A DNA stretch of 44,644 nt from Planctomycetota bacterium. Its GTDB lineage: Bacteria; Planctomycetota; Planctomycetia; Pirellulales; UBA7805. Where the stretch lies: positions 1-44,644 of the forward strand of contig JAIOPX010000068.1 in the NCBI GenBank assembly GCA_021413705.1, given 5' to 3'. This document shows, one piece after another, positions 22,350 through 33,178 of the stretch (positions within the stretch are counted from its first letter, which is position 1; the number at the start of each line of letters is the position of its first letter). The notes under the pieces were generated by a model, which saw only the letters and a program-made list of their open reading frames with translations, was not told the origin of the DNA and ran no database searches. A program made the position numbers and the translations under genes.

Positions 22350-25300
22350 CTACGAAGGTGATCCTGCGTTGCGCATGTGACAGTTCTTGTACTTCTTGCC
22401 GCTACCGCAGGGGCAGGGATCGTTGCGGCCCACGCGCTGGCCACGGTTGCGGATCGGTTCCAGCTTCACGTCTTCGCCGTTGCTTGAAGGGAGGCCGTCC
22501 TGCTCTTGAGCCGCCATTTTGGTGGCCGATTCCGCTTCGCGATGGACGGCCTCGGTTTCCACCCAGGTGGAGCCGACAAAACCCTCGTCGAGTTGCTCCA
22601 TGCGAAATACCAGGTCGGTCGCTCGCTCGCCCACCGAGGTCCACATGGCCTCGAACATCCGCATCCCTTCCCGTTTGTACTCGACCTTCGGATCGACCTG
22701 GGCGTAGCCGATCAACCCGATGCCGCTGCGGAGATGGTCCATCGCCAACAGATGGTCTTTCCAGGCCGTATCGAGCAGATGCAGCAGCAGCGATCGCTCC
22801 ATCCGCCGCAATTCGGGGGAGAAATGGTCGTAGAACGTGTTCCACGCGCGGCGTTGGAAGTGGGCTTCGTCGAGCGCAGCCAACTCGGTCGGGGGAATGT
22901 CGGTGTCCGTATTCTGCTTGAGCCAGGCGGCCAGTTCCACGACAGCAGCCGTGGGCTGATCGTTGTCCGTGGTCGTTGGCTGTCCGGCGAGCGCCTTCAT
23001 CTTTTTGTCTAGGTCGTCGTGCAGTCGGGCGGCCAACTCCTGCCGCTGGCGGCTGTAGACGATCAGCCGGTCGCGAATTTCATCGCGCTGCAGGTTCTTC
23101 AGGTCATCGTCCGAAAGTTGCAGGCCAAACCGATCGCCTGCCCAGGCGAGCAGGCTATCGCGATCGTAGCGCTTCTGGCCGGCGCCGTCCCGCGTGGTGA
23201 AATGGACCAGGCCAGCCAACACCGGGAACTCGACTTCCCGCTCTTCGTAGGCGGCCGCGGCACGCTGACGCAAACGGCGTTTGAACTCCTTGGGGTCCAG
23301 CCCCTGGAACTCTTCCAGGTTCAACTCGACGCCGAACTTTTGGCTGGACCAGCCCAAGGCACTCTTCAATCCGTAATTCTCTTCCAACAGCGGCGCCCCT
23401 TCCGACAGATCGACCTTCTGAATCGTCTCGGAGGCTTTTTCCAGAAGCCACTCGCCCAGGGCTTCGCGGCCGATTTTTTTCAGATCGCGGTCGCGCACCG
23501 AAAGCTGCCAGCGGCTGTTGACCGTCTTGGCCAGCGCTTCCCAGTTCCACTCATCGGGTTCTTCGCTCTCGGGAAGATTCTCTTCGATCGCATCGAGGGC
23601 TTGCGTCTCCGCCATCCGCTCGGCCTGATCCTTGGCATACATCTGGGCCGCTTGAAAATCGAGTTCGCGGAAATCGCGGCCGTCGAATTCGACGCCAAAA
23701 CGGCTTCCCGCCCAGGCTGCAAACGAGCCGCAGGCATAGTCCCGATCGAGGAACCGGTCGATGTGCCGATCGACTTCGTCGTCGATCATTTTAAGAATGA
23801 GGTCTTTGCAGTTCTCGCCGTCGAGAATGTGCTGCCGATATTGATAAACTCGCTTGCGCTGCTGGTCCATCACTTCGTCGTAGTCCAGCAGGCTCTTGCG
23901 AGTTTCGAAGTTGCGTTCTTCGACCTTCTTTTGAGCTCCTTCGATGCGGCGGGAAACCATCTTGCTCTCGATGGCTTCGCCTTCCTGCATCCCCATCCGA
24001 GTGAGGATATTCTTAACCCATTCGCCGGCGAAGATCCGCATCAGATCGTCTTCCAACGACAGATAGAAGCGGCTGCTGCCGGGATCTCCCTGACGACCGC
24101 TACGACCGCGAAGCTGCAAGTCGATCCGCCGGGCCTCGTGTCGCTCGGTGCCGATGATGTGCAAGCCGCCCAAGTCGCGGACGGCGTCCCCTTCGGCCAC
24201 CATGTCTTCATCGACGCGGATCTTATCGACCAGTTCCTTCCACACTTCGGGGGGAACGTCGAGCCGGGTGGTGTAATGATCCTGCAATTGCGCCCAGGCC
24301 ATGGTCTCGGGATTGCCGCCGAGCACGATATCGGTGCCGCGGCCGGCCATGTTGGTGGCGATAGTCACCGCGCAGCGGCGACCGGCCTGAGCGACAATCT
24401 CGGCCTCGCGCTTGTGCTGCTTGGCGTTGAGCACTTCGTGCTTGATGCCCCGCTTGTCCAAGAGCGATGAGAGTCGTTCGCTTTTCTCGATCGACACGGT
24501 GCCGACCAGCACGGGACGGCCGCGTCCCTGAAGGTGTTGCACCTTGCTGCGTGGCACCGTTTCCTTCTGCTTCGAGTCTTCCGGCTGGAACTCAATCTCT
24601 TTCTCGCCTTGCCGAACGATCGTTCCTTCGCGCTGCGTCCCGTCGGCCATCAACAACACGTCGTGCTTGATCAGTTGCTCAATTTCGTCGGCGATGGCGT
24701 GATATTTCTCTTTCTCACTACGGTAGATCAGGTCCGCGAATTCCTTGCGCTTTAGCCCGCGATTGGTGGGAATGGCCACGACGTCGAGCTTGTAGATCTT
24801 CCAGAACTCTCCCGCCTCGGTCATGGCGGTGCCGGTCATGCCGGAGAGTTTTTTGTAGAGCTTGAAGAAGTTTTGCAGCGTGATGGTGGCCAGCGTCTGG
24901 GTTTCTTCCTTGATCTGAACCCCTTCCTTGGCTTCGACCGATTGGTGCAACCCGTCGCTCCACTGGCGACCTTCCATCAACCGGCCGGTGAACTCGTCAA
25001 CGATGACCACCCGCCCTTCCTTGACGACGTAGTTCACATCGCGCCGGTAAAGGTGATGGGCCTTAAGCGAGTTGTCGATCAGGTGGGGCCACTCCATGTT
25101 CCCCGCCGTGTAGAAGCTTTCCACGCCCGCCAGCCGCTCTGCCTCGCGCACGCCGGCGTCGGTCAGGTGGGCCGAATGATCTTTCTCATTGACCGTGAAG
25201 TGCGTGTCTTTTTTCAGCAACCGGGCGACGCGGTCGGCATCCGCATATTTGCGCGGATTGTCGTAGGCCGGGCCGGAAATGATCAGCGGCGTGCGAGCTT

Positions 25301-26036
25301 CGTCGATGAGGATGTTGTCGACCTCGTCGATGATGGCAAAATTGAGCGGCCCCTGCACTTGCTGCTGCGATTTGGGGAAACGATCGTCGCCGCGGGCGGC
25401 GGTGCGCATGTTGTCGCGCAAGTAGTCGAAGCCAAACTCGTTGTTCGTGCCGTAGGTGATGTCGCAGGCGTAGGCCGCCTGACGTTCGCCCGGAGGCATA
25501 TCGGCCTGGATGGCGCCGACGGTCAGGCCGAGGCCCAAGTAGAGCGGGGCCATCCACTCCATATCGCGGCGAGCGAGATAGTCGTTGACCGTCACGACAT
25601 GGACGCTGCCGGCCAGGGCGTTGAGATAGGCCGGCAAGGTGGCCACCAACGTCTTACCTTCGCCGGTCACCATTTCGCCGATGCTGCCGTTGTGCAGGAC
25701 CATGCCGCCGATGAGTTGCACGTCGAAGTGACGCATGTTGCGGAAGCGGCGTCCGGCCTCACGGCAGGCGGCAAAGGCCTCGATCAACAGGTCGTCCAGC
25801 GTCTCCCCTTCCGCCAGGCGTTTGCGGAATTGGGGGGTCAGACCCTTCAGTTCGTCGTCCGTGAGAGCCTGATACTTCGACTCCAGGGCGCCAATGGCGT
25901 TGACCTTCGGCTGCAACTTCTTGACCAGCCGGGCATTGGACGAGCCGAACATGGACGTCAGCGTCCGCTCGAAGCCTCGCAGGGCTCCGCCGAAGATAGC
26001 GCTAAGAACATCCCAAATTGATTGCAAAATTTCCAT
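22350..26036 (-). CDS. secA: Preprotein translocase ATPase SecA, enlarged
   Basis: About 1228 residues, against roughly 900 in most bacteria. Drives export of unfolded proteins through SecYEG. Walker [12 protein letters not shown] (~residue 118), [10 protein letters not shown] (~240), [21 protein letters not shown] and [15 protein letters not shown] are normal. The C terminus is the zinc-binding SEC-C motif [17 protein letters not shown]. Two parts are unusual. About 43 residues are inserted at ~454-497 before [12 protein letters not shown], with sequence [13 protein letters not shown]. The helical scaffold holds three similar motifs: [16 protein letters not shown] (~769), [16 protein letters not shown] (~890) and [16 protein letters not shown] (~960). 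Start at [16 protein letters not shown]. The extra regions may be planctomycete-specific. Confidence 0.95.
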   Translation of the reverse strand: MEILQSIWDVLSAIFGGALRGFERTLTSMFGSSNARLVKKLQPKVNAIGALESKYQALTDDELKGLTPQFRKRLAEGETLDDLLIEAFAACREAGRRFRNMRHFDVQLIGGMVLHNGSIGEMVTGEGKTLVATLPAYLNALAGSVHVVTVNDYLARRDMEWMAPLYLGLGLTVGAIQADMPPGERQAAYACDITYGTNNEFGFDYLRDNMRTAARGDDRFPKSQQQVQGPLNFAIIDEVDNILIDEARTPLIISGPAYDNPRKYADADRVARLLKKDTHFTVNEKDHSAHLTDAGVREAERLAGVESFYTAGNMEWPHLIDNSLKAHHLYRRDVNYVVKEGRVVIVDEFTGRLMEGRQWSDGLHQSVEAKEGVQIKEETQTLATITLQNFFKLYKKLSGMTGTAMTEAGEFWKIYKLDVVAIPTNRGLKRKEFADLIYRSEKEKYHAIADEIEQLIKHDVLLMADGTQREGTIVRQGEKEIEFQPEDSKQKETVPRSKVQHLQGRGRPVLVGTVSIEKSERLSSLLDKRGIKHEVLNAKQHKREAEIVAQAGRRCAVTIATNMAGRGTDIVLGGNPETMAWAQLQDHYTTRLDVPPEVWKELVDKIRVDEDMVAEGDAVRDLGGLHIIGTERHEARRIDLQLRGRSGRQGDPGSSRFYLSLEDDLMRIFAGEWVKNILTRMGMQEGEAIESKMVSRRIEGAQKKVEERNFETRKSLLDYDEVMDQQRKRVYQYRQHILDGENCKDLILKMIDDEVDRHIDRFLDRDYACGSFAAWAGSRFGVEFDGRDFRELDFQAAQMYAKDQAERMAETQALDAIEENLPESEEPDEWNWEALAKTVNSRWQLSVRDRDLKKIGREALGEWLLEKASETIQKVDLSEGAPLLEENYGLKSALGWSSQKFGVELNLEEFQGLDPKEFKRRLRQRAAAAYEEREVEFPVLAGLVHFTTRDGAGQKRYDRDSLLAWAGDRFGLQLSDDDLKNLQRDEIRDRLIVYSRQRQELAARLHDDLDKKMKALAGQPTTTDNDQPTAAVVELAAWLKQNTDTDIPPTELAALDEAHFQRRAWNTFYDHFSPELRRMERSLLLHLLDTAWKDHLLAMDHLRSGIGLIGYAQVDPKVEYKREGMRMFEAMWTSVGERATDLVFRMEQLDEGFVGSTWVETEAVHREAESATKMAAQEQDGLPSSNGEDVKLEPIRNRGQRVGRNDPCPCGSGKKYKNCHMRNAGSPS

Positions 26037-26164
26037 AAAGTGGCACGCTTGAGGCACGAGAGGGCGAGCAGCCGGGCCGCCGGAGATTAAGAAGACTGTG
26101 ACCCACGGGCCGCAGTACCCTGCTCCACGACGGGGTCGCTTCGCGTAACGTCTTCCGTCGAGTA

Positions 26165-26193
26165 AGTTTATAGCGATTGGGTAAGCCGGTCAA
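26165..26193 (-). promoter_or_regulatory. Sigma-70-type promoter for secA
   Basis: TTGACC (26188-26193) is followed by TAAACT at 17-base spacing (26165-26170), or TATAAA two bases nearer, on the minus strand. This predicts a leader of about 120 bases before the secA ATG. Confidence 0.5.
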
Positions 26194-26204
26194 CCTCGAA
26201 ACAG

Positions 26205-26280
26205 GCAGTAGAATGGGCTTCCCAGCCCGTTTCTCGCTGTGTTACTGACCAAGAGTCACGGGCTGGAAGCCCATGCTACG
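26205..26280. repeat. Inverted pair of the GGGCTGGAAGCCC repeat
   Basis: Left unit GTAGAATGGGCTTCCCAGCC, right unit ACGGGCTGGAAGCCCATGCT followed by ACG, spaced by about 28 bases. It lies between the divergent secA and PhnP-like genes. Other units occur at 1932-1993 and 40537-40560. Confidence 0.7.
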
Positions 26281-26292
26281 TTGAACAACCCC

Positions 26293-27102
26293 ATGTACCA
26301 CACCACCGACATCACCGGAGAGCTGATCGTGCTCGGCAGCGGCACGTCGGTAGGTGTGCCAGCATTAGGGTGCGGTTGCCCGGTTTGCACCAGCAGCGAT
26401 CCACGAAACCGCCGCCTCCGCAGCAGCGTCATCCTGGGTTTGCCGGAGGGGAACCTGCTGATCGACACGACCCCCGATCTGCGTACGCAACTGCTGCGGG
26501 AGAAAATCGGCATCGTCCATGCCGTGGCGTTCACCCATTCCCATGCCGATCATCTGTTCGGCCTGGACGACGTGCGGCTGTTTCCGCTCTACCTTGGGCA
26601 CGCCATGCCGCTCTATTGCCAAGCCGATGTGGAGGACCAGATCCGTCGCTCCTTCGACTATGCCTTTACGGACTTGGAGCCAACGCATGTGGGGTCCGTG
26701 CCGCAACTCTCGTTTGTGCGCATCGGCGATGGCCCGTTTGAAGTGTTGGGTGCGCGCGTGATTCCGATCCCGCTCACCCACGGCCGATTCAACGTGCTGG
26801 GCTTTCGCGTGGGCAATGTGGCCTATTGCACGGACACCAACGGCATCCCGGCCGCCAGTTGGCCGCTTCTGGAAGGCCTCGACACGCTGATCCTCGACGC
26901 CTTGCGGCTTCGGCCGCATCCCACGCACTTCAGCCTGGATGAAGCCATCGAGGCCGCCCGCCGCATCGGCGCGCGGCAAACCTATTTCACGCACATGACT
27001 CACGACCTGGAACATGCAGAAACCGAGGCCGCGCTGCCGCCTGGAATGGCGCTGGCCTATGACGGGCTGCATGTGCCCCTTGCAGCAGGAACACTCCGCT
27101 GA
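26293..27102 (+). CDS. PhnP-like metallo-beta-lactamase-fold hydrolase
   Basis: 269 residues from ATG 26293, cytoplasmic. The N terminus GSGTSVGVPALGCGCPVC with TSSDPRNRRLRSS is the cysteine-containing motif of PhnP-type MBL phosphodiesterases. It is followed by THSHADHLFGLDD (metal site 1), LTHGRFNVLGFR, YCTDTN (bridging Asp) and TYFTHMTHDLEH. PhnP itself hydrolyses cyclic phosphodiesters in phosphonate use. Stand-alone relatives such as this one are widespread, and the true substrate here is unknown. A longer frame to 26239 is encoded by a repeat and rejected. Confidence 0.87.
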   Translation: MYHTTDITGELIVLGSGTSVGVPALGCGCPVCTSSDPRNRRLRSSVILGLPEGNLLIDTTPDLRTQLLREKIGIVHAVAFTHSHADHLFGLDDVRLFPLYLGHAMPLYCQADVEDQIRRSFDYAFTDLEPTHVGSVPQLSFVRIGDGPFEVLGARVIPIPLTHGRFNVLGFRVGNVAYCTDTNGIPAASWPLLEGLDTLILDALRLRPHPTHFSLDEAIEAARRIGARQTYFTHMTHDLEHAETEAALPPGMALAYDGLHVPLAAGTLR

Positions 27103-27619
27103 GCGGGCTTCTTTTATCCACAACTCCTGAGTTGGGATCTGGCAGCCCCCGGCAGAATGGTTCGTGCTTGTTTTGCCCCCACTCCAGGCGGGGTGAACGG
27201 CGGCGAGGCAGGCTCTGCCTATTAATCGTTTTCCATGATTCGTCGCCAGATTCGTGATCCGACAGAGATCGGTGGGGATTTGCAAAAATTCACTGCTCCC
27301 AAATAAGGGAGAGTTGATGAAGTCTCTGAAGAATTACAATTTTGGCTAGCATTGGTTCCGGCTGTCGCAATCAGGGAACGTGTCGGCTAGCATACTGTGT
27401 AGATCGGAGCGTCCAACTTTCGGGGGCGTCTTCAATGGTGGTGCGCCGGATGAGGACGCCACTCAATCCTCAACGCGGGAGAGCCACTACGGACAGTTGT
27501 GAGTTTACGCGGAGCGAGGACCGAGTTGAGGAATCCGTAGATCGCTAAGATTGTCGCCTTCATTCGTCCGGGTCATACGCACCCGAGCTCCATCAGATTC
27601 TTTTTTAGGAGTCCTAAAC
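27103..27619. other. Long intergenic region before the exported-protein block
   Basis: 517 bases without a convincing gene. It contains a candidate terminator (27206-27234) and the 9-base string GGCTAGCAT twice (about 27345 and 27385). A 68-codon frame at 27342 has no recognisable features. The region probably carries the promoter of the block starting at 27620, but I cannot identify boxes with confidence. Confidence 0.4.
27206..27234 (+). terminator. Possible terminator after the PhnP-like gene
   Basis: Short stem AGGCAG / CTGCCT with loop GCT, followed by ATTAATCGTTTT. The T-run is imperfect and lies about 100 bases after the gene. Confidence 0.3.
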
Positions 27620-28183
27620 ATGAAGAGTCGATCGTGGCCCCATCGGTTTTCGCTCCTGGCCGTTCTTACTCTCGTGATCCTCCAAGGGACAGTGAGCCCT
27701 CAGGCCTGGGGGGCTCCGAAAGCGCCCGCTCCCGCAAAAACTCCGAAAGTGCCTGCCAATACAGCCAAGCCCGCGGACTCATTGGACCTCAATCAGGCCG
27801 GCCTGGAACAGTTGCAGGAACTGCCGGGTATCGGCGAGGCTTACTCCAAAAAGATCGTGGGAGGCCGGCCCTACACGAGCTTTAAGGATCTAGCGAAGCT
27901 GGGGATCCCCGAGGAGACGCTGGTCAAGATCAAGCCGCTGGTGACCATCAAGATCGTCGCCGCGAAGGCCGACAAGTCGAGCGCCAAGCAGGAGACCGTG
28001 CGAGCCAAGACGCCACCGAAGAAAGGAATGGTTTGGGTCAATAGCAGCACGAAGGTTTATCACAAAGAGGGGAGTCGATGGTATGGCAAGACCTCCGAAG
28101 GAGAATGGATGACCGAAGCGGATGCGATCAAGGCAGGCAATCGAGCGGCCAAGAATGAAGACGCACCGGAAGCCAAGAAATAA
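27620..28183 (+). CDS. Exported helix-hairpin-helix (ComEA-like) protein
   Basis: 187 residues from ATG 27620, with TAGGAG as ribosome site upstream. A signal peptide (FSLLAVLTLVILQGTVSPQA) is followed by an Ala/Pro/Lys-rich linker. Then comes a paired HhH domain, LDLNQAGLEQLQELPGIGEA, YSKKIVGGRPYTSFKDLAKL and GIPEETLVKIKPLVTI, the DNA-binding unit of ComEA. The C-terminal part, MVWVNSSTKVYHKEGSRWYG with TSEGEWMTEADAIKAG, is a recognisable short module that often follows such HhH domains. Periplasmic DNA binding is plausible, but no other competence gene is nearby. First of six exported proteins in a row. Confidence 0.78.
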   Translation: MKSRSWPHRFSLLAVLTLVILQGTVSPQAWGAPKAPAPAKTPKVPANTAKPADSLDLNQAGLEQLQELPGIGEAYSKKIVGGRPYTSFKDLAKLGIPEETLVKIKPLVTIKIVAAKADKSSAKQETVRAKTPPKKGMVWVNSSTKVYHKEGSRWYGKTSEGEWMTEADAIKAGNRAAKNEDAPEAKK

Positions 28184-28279
28184 GAACCAGTATTCCAGCG
28201 GCTGAAAGGGTCTTCCTGGCTGGACGTTTTTCCAAATATTCGATCCACGTTTGTCCCACATCTCAAGTCAAGGTGCCCT

Positions 28280-29209
28280 ATGCGAAATCCCATGTACTAT
28301 TGCCTCAGAGCGTTGAGTTTAACAATTGCAATCTTGCTGCTCCTTGCTGGGTTGTCGCGTCCGATCCTAGCCCAAAACCAGGATGATGCCGCAATTGCGT
28401 CCGTTAGGAAGAGCGCGGAGGCATCGGTGAAGGCATTCAATGCCGGCAAGGCAGACGAATTGACGGAGATGTTCCTGCCCAAAGGAGAGTTGATCGACGA
28501 AGAAGGGACGATCTATCAAGGACAGCGAGAAATCAAGGATCTGCTCAGCGGATTTTTTGCGAAGTTTCCTGGGGCAAAGTTAGCGCTCGACATTCAGTCG
28601 ATCCGACTGGTCGGACCGGTCGCGATTGAGGAAGGAACGCGTACGATTACCACCAAGGATGGTGCCAATAAATCCCAATTCCGTTATCTCGCCATTCGCA
28701 CCAAGACCGACAGCGGCTGGCGCATCGCGTCGTTCCGCGATTTTGCCGACGATCCCCTCCCGACACCGAACGACCACTTGCAGCCGTTGGCCTGGTTGGC
28801 AGGCGACTGGATCAACGAAGGCACCGATGGAAAAGTCGCCATATCGTATCGCTGGTCGGAGGACAAGAACTTTCTGCTTGGTGAGTTCGTGGTGACTTCT
28901 CCTGGCAAGCCGACGACCAAGTCATCGCAGAGAATCGGCTGGGATCCTCTAGCCGGAAAAATCCGCTCCTGGCTGTTCGATGCCGATGGAGGGTTTGCCG
29001 AAGGATGTTGGACTAATGTTGACGGCGCGATCGTAATCAAGTCCTCGTCGGTCAACCCTGACGGAACGACTGCGTCGGCAACCATGACGATTGTTCCGGG
29101 TGACAAAGATCATTTCTCGATCAAAGGAACTGAGCGGATCGTCGGCGACTCGCGCGAGCCAGACTTTGATCTTAAAATCACGCGGCGACCGCCGACTGCC
29201 ACAAAGTAG
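28280..29209 (+). CDS. Exported SgcJ/SnoaL-like protein
   Basis: 309 residues. Signal peptide ALSLTIAILLLLAGLSRPIL, cleaved near AQ-NQDD. Residues ~35-155 form an NTF2-like (SgcJ/EcaC, DUF4440) domain: AEASVKAFNAGKADELTEMF, LIDEEGTIYQGQREI and WRIASFRDFADD. The second half, from AWLAGDWINEGTDGKV, is a lipocalin-like beta domain with repeated strand patterns (GEFVVTSPGKPTTKSS, WTNVDGAIVIKSSSVNPDGT). Enzyme activity cannot be told. Same strand and close spacing to its neighbours (96 and 34 bases) suggest a shared transcript. Confidence 0.75.
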   Translation: MRNPMYYCLRALSLTIAILLLLAGLSRPILAQNQDDAAIASVRKSAEASVKAFNAGKADELTEMFLPKGELIDEEGTIYQGQREIKDLLSGFFAKFPGAKLALDIQSIRLVGPVAIEEGTRTITTKDGANKSQFRYLAIRTKTDSGWRIASFRDFADDPLPTPNDHLQPLAWLAGDWINEGTDGKVAISYRWSEDKNFLLGEFVVTSPGKPTTKSSQRIGWDPLAGKIRSWLFDADGGFAEGCWTNVDGAIVIKSSSVNPDGTTASATMTIVPGDKDHFSIKGTERIVGDSREPDFDLKITRRPPTATK

Positions 29210-29243
29210 CGTCACGATCTATACGGAAGATGGAGAAATGGTC

Positions 29244-31442
29244 ATGAAAACGATCTACAAACCAAGATTCGGCTTGATATTGGCAATCGGCTGTCTGATC
29301 GCCTGCTCGCTCACGACCGACGCTGAAGGTCAACGTGGAGGCCACGGCGGTGGCGGGCGACCGTCCATGGGAAATGTCGGCGGCGGCGGCGGGCGGCCTT
29401 CGGGAGGGGGCGCAGCCCGCGCACCACAATCAATGTCACGGCCCCAGGCATCGCGACCCGCTGCCAACCGACCCTCAATGGCTAATACTTCCCGCCCCAG
29501 CGCTGCGTCTCGTCCCAGTGTCGCGTCGCGCCCGAGCAATCCATCCCGCCCCGCGTCTGGGGGCTTCCAACCTTCCGGCGGTGGTCGTCCGAGTGTGGAT
29601 CGTCCCGCAACCAGGCCTGGTGGTGCAGATCTGGCAGCTCGACCATCCGTGCGCCCGCCAACGAACGTCAGGCCCGTAACACGGCCTTCGCTACCTGGCG
29701 GTGACATCGCTGGCGGCAACCGGCCAAATGTAAATCGTCCAACCACATTGCCGGGATCGGTGAACCGACCGGGTCTAGGTGGAGATCGTCCAAACCCGCC
29801 TAATCGCCCCGGCGCCGGAGGTGATCGGCCTGGTCTTGCAAACTTAAACCGTCCTACCACACTGCCTGGATCGGTGGACCGACCGGGTCAAGGTGGAACT
29901 CGCCCGAATCTGCCCAATCGTCCCGGCGGGGGTGATCGGCCCAGTCTTGGAAACGTGAACCGTCCAACCACGCTGCCGGGGTCTGTGGATCGGCCGGGTG
30001 GGAATCGCCCGGGCATTGGTGGCGATCGACCTGGCATCGGTGGCGATCGACCTGGCGTCGGCGGGAACCGCCCCGGCATCGGCGGAGACCGTCCCGGCAT
30101 TGGTGGCGATCGCCCGGGCATCGGTAATCGTCCAGGAGTAGGTAATGATCGCCCGATCATTGGTGGCGGCAATCGTCCTGGCGTGCCTAACCGACCTGGC
30201 ATCGGCGGTGGCAATAATAACAATATTAACATCGGGAACGACATCAACATCGGCAGCGGGAATAATATCGTCGGCAATCGTCCGAACTGGGACCGACCGA
30301 ACTGGAACAACCCTGGCTGGGGCTGGGGGGGCGGAAACTGGTCCGGAAATTGGCACAACCACTGCATCAACAACCATCACGGTTGGTACAACGGTTGCTG
30401 GAATGGATATTGGGGCAGCAACTGGTACGCTCCGATGGCGTGGGGAGCGGTGGGCTGGGGACTTGGCTCCATGACCAGTGGTTGGGGATACGGGACTGGT
30501 TATTACAACCCGTACTATGTCCAGCCCGTGGCGGCGACAACCGTCCCCTATGACTACTCTCAACCAGTGGTTGTCAACAATTACGTCAATTCCAATGCCG
30601 AATCCGGCGACGCCACAGCCCAGACCGTCGAACAGACCCCTGAATCGGCAAAGGCAGTGGCATTTTTCGACAGTGGGCTTGCGCAGTTCAAGTCCGGTGA
30701 CTATCGTGCGGCACTGCGCAATTTCGACATGGCGCTCCAGAAGTTGCCAGGCGATCCGGTGGTGCATGAGGTCCGAGCGTTAACTCTGTTTGCTCTGGGC
30801 GATTACAAGGCCGCGGCGGCGGCGCTCAATTCTTTCTTGTCGTCCGCGCCGGGCATGGATTGGACCACCATGAGCAGCCTGTACGGCAACGTGGACGACT
30901 ACCAGGCCCAATTGCGCAAGCTCGAGCAATTCAGCCGGACGAATCCCAATGATCCCGCAGCCGCCTTCGTGTTGGCTTACCATTACCTGACGATTGGCTC
31001 CAAGGACGCCGCCGTTAATGCCCTCAAGGTAGTCGTCAAGAATCAACCGAAGGATTACACAGCCAAGAGGATGCTCGACGCACTGACACCGTCCGAGCCC
31101 GCGGCGGCGCCCCCACAGAGGCCGGCAGCGACGCCTGGCGGCGGCGACGCACCGGAGACCGACCTGGTCGGCAACTGGCGTGCAAAATCTGGTGATACGA
31201 CAATCGATCTGGCGATCACCGAAGATTCGCAGTTCACCTGGAAGGCCACGCCTGCGGGAAAGCCGGCAATGGAACTCACAGGGAGCCTGTCTTCAACCAG
31301 CGATGAACTCGTCCTCGAAAGCAAGGACAAGGGTGCGATGGCTGGTTCGGTTAAGTCTCTCGGTCCCGACAAGTGGCAATTCGCCTTGAGTGGCGCGCCG
31401 CCTTCGGATAGTGGGCTCAGTTTCACTCGCCTGAAGAATTGA
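29244..31442 (+). CDS. Exported Gly/Arg/Pro-rich TPR protein
   Basis: 732 residues from ATG 29244 (ribosome site GGAG, 8 bases upstream). Signal peptide FGLILAIGCLIACSLTTDA. Residues ~30-350 are low-complexity Arg/Pro/Ser/Gly repeats, including three ~37-residue units starting NRPTTLPGSV and then many RPGIGGD repeats. Residues ~350-455 are Asn/Trp/Gly/Tyr-rich (NWDRPNWNNPGWGWGGG, HGWYNGCWNGYW). Residues ~465-610 hold TPR-like helices (AQFKSGDYRAALRNFDMALQ, FALGDYKAAAAALNSFL). The end (~640-732) is a small beta domain, LVGNWRAKSGDTTIDLAITE. The N-terminal half could bind polysaccharides or other envelope components and the TPRs proteins; this is inference. Confidence 0.75.
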   Translation: MKTIYKPRFGLILAIGCLIACSLTTDAEGQRGGHGGGGRPSMGNVGGGGGRPSGGGAARAPQSMSRPQASRPAANRPSMANTSRPSAASRPSVASRPSNPSRPASGGFQPSGGGRPSVDRPATRPGGADLAARPSVRPPTNVRPVTRPSLPGGDIAGGNRPNVNRPTTLPGSVNRPGLGGDRPNPPNRPGAGGDRPGLANLNRPTTLPGSVDRPGQGGTRPNLPNRPGGGDRPSLGNVNRPTTLPGSVDRPGGNRPGIGGDRPGIGGDRPGVGGNRPGIGGDRPGIGGDRPGIGNRPGVGNDRPIIGGGNRPGVPNRPGIGGGNNNNINIGNDINIGSGNNIVGNRPNWDRPNWNNPGWGWGGGNWSGNWHNHCINNHHGWYNGCWNGYWGSNWYAPMAWGAVGWGLGSMTSGWGYGTGYYNPYYVQPVAATTVPYDYSQPVVVNNYVNSNAESGDATAQTVEQTPESAKAVAFFDSGLAQFKSGDYRAALRNFDMALQKLPGDPVVHEVRALTLFALGDYKAAAAALNSFLSSAPGMDWTTMSSLYGNVDDYQAQLRKLEQFSRTNPNDPAAAFVLAYHYLTIGSKDAAVNALKVVVKNQPKDYTAKRMLDALTPSEPAAAPPQRPAATPGGGDAPETDLVGNWRAKSGDTTIDLAITEDSQFTWKATPAGKPAMELTGSLSSTSDELVLESKDKGAMAGSVKSLGPDKWQFALSGAPPSDSGLSFTRLKN
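29733..30200 (+). repeat. Tandem coding repeats in the Gly-rich TPR gene
   Basis: Three units of 114 and 111 bases begin at 29733, 29847 and 29958, each encoding NRPTTLPGSV(N/D)RPG and a Gly/Pro-rich remainder. From about 30000 a shorter unit takes over, encoding GIGGDRPG or GIGGNRPG several times. The reading frame is kept, so length changes by unit gain or loss would give protein variants. Confidence 0.75.
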
Positions 31443-31547
31443 CGGCTCATTCATTCGTCGTGGAGCGGGCGGTCAAGCAGGAGTAATCTCGCACATTTCA
31501 CTTTGGAACCGAGTTAACTTTAGAAAACGATAAAGGGAACCTGCATC

Positions 31548-33104
<1,557 letters not shown>

Positions 33105-33178
33105 TCCGAGGCAGGTGTGCGCATCGGGACGCGATCCCATTTCCAATCAGCTCGATCAATTCCAGAGGACGCTCCACC

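Noticed and set aside
23019..24470. 483-codon open frame opposite secA (also 24873-26021)
   Set aside because: Antisense to SecA, which is unmistakable. No domain is visible in the antisense translation.
27342..27548. 68-codon open frame in the long intergenic region
   Set aside because: No ribosome site, odd Cys/Arg-rich composition and no recognisable motif.
29733..30200. Short regular repeats that could suggest a CRISPR array
   Set aside because: Repeats are in frame, encode RPG/GGD motifs within a secreted protein and have no unique spacers.
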